Assembly: GCA_964438715.1 (NCBI GenBank)
Contig: CAYTLQ010000033.1
Coordinates: 1 to 21,841 of the forward strand
DNA from: CAYTLQ01 sp964438715
GTDB lineage: Bacteria; Bacteroidota; Ignavibacteria; Ignavibacteriales; Ignavibacteriaceae
DNA: 21,841 bases
Direction: 5' to 3'
Shown here: positions 7,323 to 14,730 of the stretch, piece after piece
Numbering within the stretch: the first letter of the stretch is position 1
Layout of the letters: each line of letters starts with the position of its first letter
The notes under the pieces: model-generated
Database searches by the model: none
What the model saw: only the letters and a program-made list of their open reading frames with translations
What the model was told of the DNA's origin: nothing
Position numbers and translations under genes: made by a program

Positions 7323-8945
7323 ATGAGTTTTCTCAAAACAATTTTCACGGAAGGAAGCACCCCTAAATACTCCGACGGGGTAACTTGTTATAAAGAGAAC
7401 AGATTTACTGAAGCAATTGATATTTTTAATTCTCTTCTTGCCTCAGGACAGGAATCTGCAGAATTGTATTTTTATCGCGGGCTAAGTTATCAACAGTTAA
7501 AAGACCATACGGCTGCTGTTGAGAATCTCTCTAAAACAATCGAGTTAAATCCCGAATTTAAAAGTGTGGTTTATTATGCCCGTGGACTCTCTCTAAAAGA
7601 GTTGGGTGATATGCAGAGTTCTCTTAATGATTTTAACACTTATATTGAAAAAGATAAAGTCTATGTCAACGCATGGTATCACAGAGCTCATATTTATACC
7701 TCACAGGGGAAATTTGAAGATGCAATGAAAGATGTTCAGTATGTACTGGGGCGTCAACCTGATCATTACAACGCTATAATATTGAGCGGAATAATTCACA
7801 TGTCCACTGTTGACTATAAAAGAGCTATAATTGATTTTAATTTAGCGATTCAATTACGACCGAACAACGATGAGGCTTGGATTCTTCGAGGGGAATCGAA
7901 AATGAATCTTTCTCAGTATCACGAGGCTATTTACGATTTACGCAAGGCTCTGTCAATCAATCATAACAATGCAAAATCGTACCTTACACTGGCGAAAGTG
8001 TATATCTGTATCAATAGTTTACCCGATGCGATTAGAGAACTGAATTCAGCAATAAAAGCAAAACCCGATTATACCGATGCGCTTCTTACAAGGGCCGAAA
8101 CTTTTGTGAAAATGGAAAAGTTTAATGAAGCGCTTGAAGATTATAACAAAATTCTGGAGATCCAGCCTAACAGAACTGACATTCATCAACGCCGCGGACA
8201 GTTAAAAAAGCTCCTTAATGACTCAGAGAGCGCCAGAGAAGATTTTTATAAAATTCTTGAGGCGAACCCCAATGATGCAAATTCGTATTTCCTGTTGGGT
8301 GATATTGAGATTGCCTTTGGAAACTTCGATGAGGCAATCCGGTTATTTGATCGTGCCATCGAGCTAAATCCGGGAAATGCCAATTTTTATAATCAGAGGG
8401 GGCTGGCATATTTTAAGGTAAAGTCTTTCCCTGAAGCAATCAGCGATTTTTCTCATGCGATACAACTCAGTACGGATAATTATCTCTACTATTATAACAG
8501 GGGACTTGCTAAAATTGAACTGCTCGATTATACCGGGGCAATGACCGATTTTACGAAAGCGCTCATTAAACCCGATTTTATCAATGCATACACTGCACGC
8601 GCTGAATTAAAAATTAAAATGGAAGATTATACCGGTGCCATATTCGATTATGACCGAGTAATACACATAGATGCGACGCATAAACGCGCATATTTTATGA
8701 AAGCGTTTTGTTACAACCTGCTCGGCGAAACTGATAATGCATTACGCGAAATAAACAGAGCAATTAAAGTTGACCCAAATTTTGCCGATGCATATTACCT
8801 GAGAGCTATGATCAATATGAATATGATGTACTACAAAGCCGCAAAAAATGATTGTGAAAATGCTCTGAAACTTGGTACTGTGGATTATAAGGAAAGCGCT
8901 CTTTTCCTTCTGAAACGGCTCAATCAGAAAACAAATGCAAACTGA
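7323..8945 (+). CDS. tetratricopeptide-repeat protein
   Basis: This 540-residue protein is made almost entirely of TPR units of about 34 residues, roughly 15 in tandem from about residue 15 to the C-terminus. Typical units read like NYNQRGLAYFKVKSFPEAISDF or DAYYLRAMINMNMMYYKAAK, with the Ala/Gly/Tyr pattern and a closing Pro (IELNPGNAN, IKVDPNFAD). One unit around ALIKPDFINAY is about one residue short. There is no signal peptide or membrane segment, so it is probably a cytoplasmic scaffold that binds other proteins. Start: ATG at 7323 with AAGGA about nine bases upstream. It ends seven bases before the stop of the convergent acyltransferase gene. No partner can be named. Confidence 0.93.
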   Translation: MSFLKTIFTEGSTPKYSDGVTCYKENRFTEAIDIFNSLLASGQESAELYFYRGLSYQQLKDHTAAVENLSKTIELNPEFKSVVYYARGLSLKELGDMQSSLNDFNTYIEKDKVYVNAWYHRAHIYTSQGKFEDAMKDVQYVLGRQPDHYNAIILSGIIHMSTVDYKRAIIDFNLAIQLRPNNDEAWILRGESKMNLSQYHEAIYDLRKALSINHNNAKSYLTLAKVYICINSLPDAIRELNSAIKAKPDYTDALLTRAETFVKMEKFNEALEDYNKILEIQPNRTDIHQRRGQLKKLLNDSESAREDFYKILEANPNDANSYFLLGDIEIAFGNFDEAIRLFDRAIELNPGNANFYNQRGLAYFKVKSFPEAISDFSHAIQLSTDNYLYYYNRGLAKIELLDYTGAMTDFTKALIKPDFINAYTARAELKIKMEDYTGAIFDYDRVIHIDATHKRAYFMKAFCYNLLGETDNALREINRAIKVDPNFADAYYLRAMINMNMMYYKAAKNDCENALKLGTVDYKESALFLLKRLNQKTNAN

Positions 8946-8952
8946 TTGTTAC

Positions 8953-10083
8953 TTACCTTAGCAAAAATAAGAGTATTATAATTGTTACTCCGGCTGGTAT
9001 AACATATTTTGTTTTATCTTCCAATAATACTTTAGTCTTATTCCACAGATATGCCAGTAAAATCATAACTGCAGAAACTACTAATGTTGTGCCTAGTAGT
9101 TCCCATACTCCAAACTCATTATTAACCCAGTTTGCAAGACTCTTGTCCTGAAAAATTTTCTGATAAATTACCTGCAAATGTGCATAATAAATTAACAGCG
9201 ACTCTTTTCCCGCCAAAACAACGAACGATTTGGATACATCTATCTTCAAACTGATTTTGTAGCATATAAAAAGAATTGCGATTACATAAGCAATCCTCAG
9301 AAGAAAAAAGAGAAAGTTTGGATTTGGAAGAGGTATGTGCAGGAATGATACGGGAGCTATAGTAAGATGCCCAAGAGGAATAAATACTACTGAAAATATA
9401 GCGGCTTTTTGTAGAAACATATCCTCCTGCCCTTTGCCTTTCGCTGAGGTATAGAAAAATGCGAATGTCGCCCCGCTAAATATAAAGCCCAGCCAGGGGA
9501 ATATCGGAAAAAGTGAGCCGTTCGAAGGATTAAAATAATTTGCCAGCCAGAAAGGGAGTACAGAATGTATATCAGAGCGCCAAAAAACCGGAGCCAGCAT
9601 CGAAACTACTACTGAAAGTACGCCAATAAATATCGCAAATCGGTTTCTCTCACGGAATAGTAATCTCGTTAAGAAAAGGAATAAAAGTCCCGTTGCAATT
9701 GTATGCAATACATCCACCGTTTGAAACAAACGCAATTGTTCTTCGGTAGCCTTGGCAAGAGTTTTTGAAAGTGAAAAATACGGTAGTCTCAACAGGTATG
9801 CAGTAAAATAAATCAGCAAAATCCGTCCTATCTGACGCCAGAACTGATAACCAAATTTCCTGAATTCATCGATTTTCTTATCACTTGCCAACACAAATGC
9901 AAAACCCGAAATAAAAAGAAACGATGGAGCAACCAGACCGTTAATAAAATTAAGAATACTGAACCAGCCTGTCTGACGAAGTTCCGGCAGCATTAGTGCA
10001 TTAAAAACATGCACTTCAATCATAATAAGAATTACCGTACCCCTGTGAAGGTCAATAAATTGCAATCGTGAAGAATTTTTCAT
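8953..10083 (-). CDS. DUF1624/HGSNAT-like membrane acyltransferase
   Basis: This 376-residue polytopic protein has about ten membrane helices. It opens with RLQFIDLHRGTVILIMIEVH, matching the [RL]-x-D-x-x-RG ... H pattern of the DUF1624 / heparan-alpha-glucosaminide N-acetyltransferase (HGSNAT, YeiB-like) superfamily. Arg14 and His25 are the conserved charged positions. Further landmarks are GLVAPSFLFISGF (50-62) and FPIFPWLGFIFSG. Members move acetyl groups from acetyl-CoA across a membrane to sugars or other acceptors; the acceptor here is unknown. It is convergent with the TPR gene and divergent from the microprotein/epimerase pair. No SD precedes the ATG at 10083. Confidence 0.8.
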   Translation of the reverse strand: MKNSSRLQFIDLHRGTVILIMIEVHVFNALMLPELRQTGWFSILNFINGLVAPSFLFISGFAFVLASDKKIDEFRKFGYQFWRQIGRILLIYFTAYLLRLPYFSLSKTLAKATEEQLRLFQTVDVLHTIATGLLFLFLTRLLFRERNRFAIFIGVLSVVVSMLAPVFWRSDIHSVLPFWLANYFNPSNGSLFPIFPWLGFIFSGATFAFFYTSAKGKGQEDMFLQKAAIFSVVFIPLGHLTIAPVSFLHIPLPNPNFLFFLLRIAYVIAILFICYKISLKIDVSKSFVVLAGKESLLIYYAHLQVIYQKIFQDKSLANWVNNEFGVWELLGTTLVVSAVMILLAYLWNKTKVLLEDKTKYVIPAGVTIIILLFLLR

Positions 10084-10139
10084 ACCAGTGAAACTTGCCG
10101 TAACTTTGTATTGTTAAATAGAGAAAATTAGAAACTTTT

Positions 10140-10247
10140 ATGATTATGAAAAAGAACCCATTTAGAAAAATAATTTTATTGTCAATTATAAGCCTTTCGC
10201 TCTTTTTTTTGTGGAATGCACGCAATTTCAAAGCAAATAAGAGCTGA
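10140..10247 (+). CDS. possible membrane microprotein, 35 aa
   Basis: An ATG at 10140 (or a second at 10146) opens a 35-codon frame, MIMKKNPFRKIILLSIISLS, that continues with a hydrophobic FFLW and a polar, basic tail ending ANKS. The layout of basic N-terminus, about 15 hydrophobic residues and basic tail predicts a single-pass membrane peptide with its N-terminus inside. It ends nine bases before the epimerase start, so it could be a small protein or a leader ORF in the same transcript. No SD is clear and no family is recognised. Confidence 0.4.
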   Translation: MIMKKNPFRKIILLSIISLSLFFLWNARNFKANKS

Positions 10248-10256
10248 TTACCATAA

Positions 10257-11177
10257 ATGAACGAAAATCGAACAATACTTATTACCGGAGGCACAGGGCT
10301 CATAGGTACCCGGCTGACAAATAAATTATTAAATGAGGGATATAATGTCACTTTACTTACCAGAAAAATTCACCGTCAACATATTACTAGCAATGTCTTG
10401 TACCTCGAATGGGATTACTACTCTTCCTTCCCTTACACAGAAGAATTAAAAAAGACACTTGCCATTATTCACCTTGCCGGAGCAAATGTTGCAGAAAAAA
10501 GATGGGATGACAAATACAAAAAAGAAATCCTTGCAAGCCGGATTGAACCTATAAAGCGTTTAAGAGATGCAGTAAGTGATCTGGAAATGAAGCCGGAGGT
10601 TTTCATCAGTTCATCAGGAATAAATTTCTATGGCGATCGGGGTGCTGAACAACTCGATGAGTCAAGTGATCAGGGTTCCGGATTCCTTACCGATGTAACT
10701 GTTCAATGGGAAAAGGAGACCTCGATGTTTCAGAATATTGGAGTGCGTGCTGTTAGTTTACGCACCGGAGTAGTATTATCACCGGATTCCGGAGCACTGA
10801 AAAAAATGCTCACCCCGTTTAAATTTTTTGTCGGCGGGCCACTCGGCAATGGAAGACAATATTTTTCGTGGATAGATATTGCGGATGTCGTCAATATGTA
10901 TGTATTCGCTCTCAAATCTAAATCACTTACCGGAGCTTTTAACGCTGTTGCTCCAAATCCGGTCACAATGAATGAATTTGCTGAAACGCTTGGAAAAGTT
11001 ATGCGAAGACCCTCATTTATTAAGGTTCCGGCAGTTGCCTTGAAATTACTTCTTGGAGAGGTTGCAGTAGAAATTTTGGGAAGTCAGCGTGTGATTCCAA
11101 CCAGAATGTTAGAAGCAGGATTTCAGTTTACTTATTCAACCCTCGAGGCGAGTCTCAGGCATCTCCTAAACAAATAA
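10257..11177 (+). CDS. TIGR01777-type NAD-dependent epimerase (YfcH/SDR39U1-like)
   Basis: This 306-residue protein is an atypical extended short-chain dehydrogenase. The N-terminus carries the dinucleotide-binding ILITGGTGLIGTRL (GGTGLIG at 11-17). Family-specific segments are IIHLAGANVAEKRWDDKYKK (about 75-95), SSSGINFYGDRG, the SLRTGVVLSPDSGALKKM stretch, GGPLGNGRQYFSWIDIAD, and a C-terminal DUF1731-like part (SQRVIPTRMLEAGFQF). Family members occur in nearly all bacteria and in vertebrates; their substrate is not established. The stop codon at 11175-11177 directly abuts the stop of the convergent TerB-like gene. Assignment to family is strong; the reaction is unknown. Confidence 0.92.
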   Translation: MNENRTILITGGTGLIGTRLTNKLLNEGYNVTLLTRKIHRQHITSNVLYLEWDYYSSFPYTEELKKTLAIIHLAGANVAEKRWDDKYKKEILASRIEPIKRLRDAVSDLEMKPEVFISSSGINFYGDRGAEQLDESSDQGSGFLTDVTVQWEKETSMFQNIGVRAVSLRTGVVLSPDSGALKKMLTPFKFFVGGPLGNGRQYFSWIDIADVVNMYVFALKSKSLTGAFNAVAPNPVTMNEFAETLGKVMRRPSFIKVPAVALKLLLGEVAVEILGSQRVIPTRMLEAGFQFTYSTLEASLRHLLNK

Positions 11178-11567
11178 TCAGTTCTCTATAATAGTAAAAT
11201 CAATATTCCAGGCTTTTGCTACCACCTCGATAAACTGCCTCTCTGCGGGTAAAAATTTCTTATCTGCTTTGGCAATAGAAACTAAGTCACGCAATATTGA
11301 TTGCTTAAATTCCCTATCCTGCATTTCAAAATGAAATGTTACAGCTATACTATTAACTACCTGCAAACGGGTTTCGGAGGAGGAGTTATACCAATGAATT
11401 ACTTCTGTCATTAGCTTTTCGATATCAATATCAGGGGATGCATACTTCTTTAATCGTTCTTTTGCAACTACTAATTCATCCTCGGATAATTCTGAGTCGG
11501 TAAGATGAGCGAAAGACAGATATAAATACGCTAAATGCCTTAATAACGGTTTGTTTACCTCGACCAT
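11178..11567 (-). CDS. TerB-like domain protein
   Basis: This is a 129-residue soluble helical protein. The C-terminal third reads LVSIAKADKKFLPAERQFIE, with the A-D-x-x-hydrophobic-x-x-x-E pattern of TerB/DjlA-type helical domains, in which the acidic positions may bind metal. The N-terminal half (HLAYLYLSFAHLTDSELSED) looks like a diverged second copy of the same motif. TerB domains occur in tellurite/stress and phage-response contexts, but this lone gene has no ter neighbours, so no such role is claimed. ATG at 11567 has AAGGA only about three bases upstream, a short spacing. The stop abuts that of the epimerase gene. Confidence 0.6.
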   Translation of the reverse strand: MVEVNKPLLRHLAYLYLSFAHLTDSELSEDELVVAKERLKKYASPDIDIEKLMTEVIHWYNSSSETRLQVVNSIAVTFHFEMQDREFKQSILRDLVSIAKADKKFLPAERQFIEVVAKAWNIDFTIIEN

Positions 11568-11789
11568 AGTTCCTTAAGCGCCTTTAGAAAATTGTATTCC
11601 GAAATTTTCTCATTAAAAAATTGCAGTAATTAAAACTGAATAATAGATATTTCCTGTAACTTTCGCAAAGGCGTTATATGCAGTTAATAACAGCTTCCAT
11701 ACATTTCTGCAAAAAACAAAAGCTGACCACTCCCCATAAATAAAACGGATTTTCCTTATGCCGTTTACCATTCTTTTGTACCGTAAGAA

Positions 11790-11810
11790 AAATTTCTACT
11801 AAGTGAAATT
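11790..11810. repeat. palindromic element, copy 1
   Basis: AAATTTCTACTAAGTGAAATT contains AATTTC (11791-11796) and its exact reverse complement GAAATT (11805-11810) around an 8-base centre. It shares 18 of 21 positions with copy 2, which lies 59 bp downstream at the start of the PLP-enzyme gene. Confidence 0.45.
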
Positions 11811-11843
11811 CTCACTATTTTAAACAATCATTTAGTTTTTTGT

Positions 11844-11848
11844 AGGAG
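11844..11848 (+). promoter_or_regulatory. SD site supporting a CTG start
   Basis: AGGAG lies six bases before CTG at 11855 and 120 bases before the first canonical in-frame start, the GTG at 11969. Its spacing is normal only for the CTG. Confidence 0.5.
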
Positions 11849-11871
11849 AAATTTCTGTTAAGTAAAATTTC
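11848..11871. repeat. palindromic element, copy 2, over the start codon
   Basis: GAAATTT (11848-11854) and AAATTTC (11865-11871) are exact reverse complements around a 10-base centre. That centre holds the proposed CTG start at 11855, and the SD AGGAG (11844-11848) touches the left arm. As DNA it could be an operator; as RNA it could be a weak hairpin presenting the start codon in its loop. A rougher third resemblance lies near 11601-11621. Confidence 0.45.
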
Positions 11872-13003
11872 ATCGGCAGATATTGAATCAGTTCGCGCAC
11901 TATTTCCTTACCTTAAACACGGGCAGATTTATTTCAATCATGCTGCGGTTAGCCCGCTTTCACAGGCTGTGATTGATGCTATTAATGGGTACCTTTCAAT
12001 GCGAAGCGAGTATGGCATTGATGATTATCATACGGTAATGAACACAATCAAAGAAACAAAAGAAAAACTCGCACGACTCATTAATACCAATCCTGACCGT
12101 ATAGCGTTTGTTGATAATACTTCGAATGGATTAAATGTACTTGCACAAGGAATACCCTGGAAGCACGGTGACCGCGTTCTGCTTAACGATATTGAGTTCC
12201 CTTCAAATGTTTACCCGTTCCTCAATCTGAAATCGCAAGGTGTTGAAGTCGATTTTGTAAAATCATCAAATGGTCTTGTCACAACAGAGAGAATCATCTC
12301 CGCAATTAAGCCCGGGACACGACTTATTTCTATCAGTCAGGTTCAGTTTCTCAGCGGTTACAGAGTTGATTTGAGAACCCTTGGAGAATATTGCCGTCAG
12401 CATAATATCATTCTAAGTGTTGACGCAATTCAGGGGCTTGGTGCATTACAGACTGATGTACAGGATCTTAACATTGACTTTCTCGCCGCAGGTACGCAAA
12501 AATGGATGATGGGTTTAATGGGACTTGCATTCATTTTTATCTCAGAAAAGCTACAGGAGCAGTTAACACCGCGTTATGTCGGATGGACCTCAGTAGAAAA
12601 TACCTGGGAATTGCTTAATTACGATTTTGTCTTGAAAAAAACAGCAGAGGCTTATCAAAATGGTACTGTGAGCGCAATTGGTGTAACGGGATGCAAAGCC
12701 GCACTTGAAGTTTTTGAAGCGTTCGGTATAAAAAATGTTGAACAGCGGGTACTCGATAATGCTGAATATTTTCGTAACAAACTGAAGGAAGCAGGATTTA
12801 CTCCCGTTTTAGGCGAACAAAGAAGAGAGTTTTCTTCCGGTATAGTGAGTTTTCCTTCGGTTTATGCTAAGGCGCTTTTTGATAATCTGACAGCTGCACG
12901 GGTTTCATGTTCATTGCGGGAGGGCATGGTTCGGTTCTCTCCTCACTTTTATAACACACGCGATGAAATCAATGCAGTTATTGATATTCTCCTGAAAACA
13001 TAA
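11855..13003 (+). CDS. class V aminotransferase-fold PLP enzyme
   Basis: From a CTG at 11855 the protein has 382 residues; the first ATG/GTG/TTG in frame is GTG at 11969, which would drop 38 residues. Those residues include QIYFNHAAVSPL, the conserved N-terminal motif of cysteine-desulfurase/selenocysteine-lyase/isopenicillin-N-epimerase-like enzymes, so they are clearly coding. Numbered from the CTG, the PLP lysine is K216 in AAGTQKWMMG, and D190 in SVDAIQGLGAL stacks on the pyridine nitrogen. The C-terminus reads SLREGMVRFSPHFYNTRDEI, typical of the COG0520 subgroup without the SufS-type RAGHHC cysteine loop, so a sulfur-transfer role is doubtful. It is 23 bp upstream of the Rid-family gene and probably cotranscribed. 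The substrate is unknown. Confidence 0.85.
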   Translation: MLSKISSADIESVRALFPYLKHGQIYFNHAAVSPLSQAVIDAINGYLSMRSEYGIDDYHTVMNTIKETKEKLARLINTNPDRIAFVDNTSNGLNVLAQGIPWKHGDRVLLNDIEFPSNVYPFLNLKSQGVEVDFVKSSNGLVTTERIISAIKPGTRLISISQVQFLSGYRVDLRTLGEYCRQHNIILSVDAIQGLGALQTDVQDLNIDFLAAGTQKWMMGLMGLAFIFISEKLQEQLTPRYVGWTSVENTWELLNYDFVLKKTAEAYQNGTVSAIGVTGCKAALEVFEAFGIKNVEQRVLDNAEYFRNKLKEAGFTPVLGEQRREFSSGIVSFPSVYAKALFDNLTAARVSCSLREGMVRFSPHFYNTRDEINAVIDILLKT

Positions 13004-13026
13004 TCGTATAATAAACTAAGACAATA

Positions 13027-13422
13027 ATGAAACGAATAAATTTTACTTCCGGCGCGCCATGGGAAGATATTGTAGGATATTCGAGAGCAGTACGAATCGG
13101 CAACACTATCGAAGTTTCCGGAACAGCCGCGGTAAACGGTGACAAATTAGAAGGTGTTGGCAGTGTCTATTTACAGACAAGATTCATACTAAAAAAAATA
13201 CAAGCTGTTCTTAACGAAGCGGGCGCAACGCTCGATGATGTCATTCGCACCAGAATTTATGTGGTTGATATAACCCAATGGGAGGAGGTAGCACGCGCTC
13301 ACTCCGAATTTTTTGGCACAATAAAACCGGCTACTTCGATGGTAGAGGTAAAAAGCCTTATTGATCCGGATATGCTTGTTGAGATTGAGGCAACCGCTGT
13401 TGTAGAAAAAAATCAGATATAA
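13027..13422 (+). CDS. Rid (YjgF/YER057c/UK114) family protein
   Basis: This 131-residue protein is of normal length for the trimeric Rid family. Landmarks are GYSRAVRIGNTIEVSGT (17-33), IRTRIYVVD (73-81) and a C-terminal PATSMVEVKSLIDPDMLVEI (101-120). True RidA proteins deaminate reactive enamine/imine products of PLP enzymes using an Arg in a PARS motif (Arg105 in E. coli RidA). Here that motif reads PATS, with Thr103 in place of Arg, so classical RidA activity is not expected and the ridA symbol is withheld. It follows the PLP-enzyme gene by 23 bp, which suggests a shared pathway. ATG at 13027; no clear SD. It ends 24 bp before the convergent ATP-grasp gene. Confidence 0.9.
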   Translation: MKRINFTSGAPWEDIVGYSRAVRIGNTIEVSGTAAVNGDKLEGVGSVYLQTRFILKKIQAVLNEAGATLDDVIRTRIYVVDITQWEEVARAHSEFFGTIKPATSMVEVKSLIDPDMLVEIEATAVVEKNQI

Positions 13423-13446
13423 TATGAATTTACTACAATTTTTTTA

Positions 13447-14658
13447 TCAGGCAGAAGGTTTATCGGGCAAAGGCTGAGAAGTAAAGAAGTCCTCATAAAA
13501 CCTTTTCAGATAAGCGTCCATTAATTCCTGTACCCGTTCATAGTTCGGAGAACGAACTATAATACCGGCGTGGTATTGTTTTTTCAGTCGCCACCAAACT
13601 TCAGGGTCATTAAAGCCGGATAAGTCAGGCCATTCCTGCCTGGCGAGAGAAATCAGCATTCCTGCATAATCATTTTTCCGCTCCGGCAGTATATATTTTC
13701 CTGCGCCGCCCATAATTTCAATTTTTGCCCATTCAGCCCAGAGATTTATTCCCGTAGCCGCTTCAATCAGCTCAGCAATGTTTGCGCCACCTACGCGTGC
13801 CGATGTTTCGAGAAAATAATAATTTCCATCGTCGCCATGGATATATTCCGAATGTGAAACGCCGGTAAGTATGCCAAATGCAGTTAAAACCTTGCGATTA
13901 ATCTGAAGAAGATTCTGCTCCTCATCACTACCACGTAATACAGTTCGTGTGGTAAAAACCCTGCCCTGATGAGCGACTTCCATCGGTGGCAAGCCGTATT
14001 TACTTACAATTGCAAAAGGTATTTCTTTATTAAATACAATTGTATCAACATGAAAAATATCGCCTTTTACAAAACGCTCTATAAGGTAGAATGATTGTTT
14101 ATCACCGAGCTGATCGATTACTGACCATAATTCATCTTCATTATGAACCTTTTTTATGCCGATAGCGCCTGCCTGAAGGCGTGGTTTCACTACATACGGA
14201 AAAGGAGTGCGCGAAATAAATGCCTTAATTTTATCATAATTAAGAATGTGTACAAAGTCAGGGACATTAATTCCTACTTCTGCCGCACGCATTCTCATTG
14301 CCAATTTATCTCTGAAGTATCGGGCAGTTGTATCGCCCATTCCGGGTATTCGTAAATGCTCGCGAAGCGCTGAGGCTTTTTCTACATCAAAATCATCAAG
14401 CGCAACGATACGGTCTATTTGTTCTCTCCGTGTAAGATAACTAACACCATAAATAACATCCTCCATTTTCCATTCTTTATTCACATCGGGTATATAAAAC
14501 ATTTCATCAATACTTTCCCTCGGCCAGTTGGCATTTTCCAAACTCTGAGAAGTAAGGAGTAAAACCCTGCAACCGCCACGCTTGCATTCGCGCATAAACT
14601 CCTGACCTTTTTCATAACTGGCAATACAGAGGATTGTCATTTTTTTTGTTGAGGGCAT
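13447..14658 (-). CDS. ATP-grasp ligase of unknown substrate
   Basis: This 403-residue protein has the ATP-grasp layout. A pre-grasp Rossmann-like domain occupies residues 1-110 (MTILCIASYEKGQEF, IDRIVALDDFD). It is followed by the nucleotide-binding lysine K158 in YVVKPRLQAGAIGIKKV, ERFVKGD (194-200), and the metal ligands E271 (SHSEYIHGD) and E284 in YYFLETSARVGG. These enzymes join a carboxylate, through an acyl phosphate, to an amine or other nucleophile. The closest style is the carbamoyl-phosphate-synthase/PylC-like branch; the substrate is not deducible. ATG at 14658 has AAAGG about seven bases upstream. It follows the M14 peptidase gene by 72 bp on the same strand. The catalytic residues appear intact. 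Confidence 0.85.
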   Translation of the reverse strand: MPSTKKMTILCIASYEKGQEFMRECKRGGCRVLLLTSQSLENANWPRESIDEMFYIPDVNKEWKMEDVIYGVSYLTRREQIDRIVALDDFDVEKASALREHLRIPGMGDTTARYFRDKLAMRMRAAEVGINVPDFVHILNYDKIKAFISRTPFPYVVKPRLQAGAIGIKKVHNEDELWSVIDQLGDKQSFYLIERFVKGDIFHVDTIVFNKEIPFAIVSKYGLPPMEVAHQGRVFTTRTVLRGSDEEQNLLQINRKVLTAFGILTGVSHSEYIHGDDGNYYFLETSARVGGANIAELIEAATGINLWAEWAKIEIMGGAGKYILPERKNDYAGMLISLARQEWPDLSGFNDPEVWWRLKKQYHAGIIVRSPNYERVQELMDAYLKRFYEDFFTSQPLPDKPSA

Positions 14659-14730
14659 AGCCGTACCTTTATTAATTAATTATGTTAATTTACTTAAATT
14701 GTCTAATTAATTCAAGTATTATTGATGAAA

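Larger units (their letters stand above)
11568..11854. other. intergenic region upstream of the PLP enzyme
   Basis: These 287 AT-rich bases lie between the TerB-like gene and the PLP enzyme. No coding frame looks convincing. Near its right end are two related palindromes (listed separately). No promoter can be called with confidence. Confidence 0.4.

Noticed and set aside
10101..10108. TAACTTTG as a TAnnTTTG promoter for the microprotein/epimerase pair
   Set aside because: No TTG at the expected distance upstream, so the match rests on one short AT-rich box.
10052..10351. A 99-codon minus-strand frame between the acyltransferase and epimerase starts
   Set aside because: It overlaps both real genes' starts, is unlike any family, and its hydrophobic stretch reflects AT-rich intergenic DNA; the plus-strand small ORF is more plausible.
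11178..11567. Tellurite resistance or phage-defence role for the TerB-like protein
   Set aside because: No other ter genes or defence genes are nearby, and a lone TerB-like domain does not establish such a role.
13027..13422. Calling this gene ridA with imine deaminase function
   Set aside because: The catalytic Arg position of the PARS motif is Thr, so only the family name is safe.
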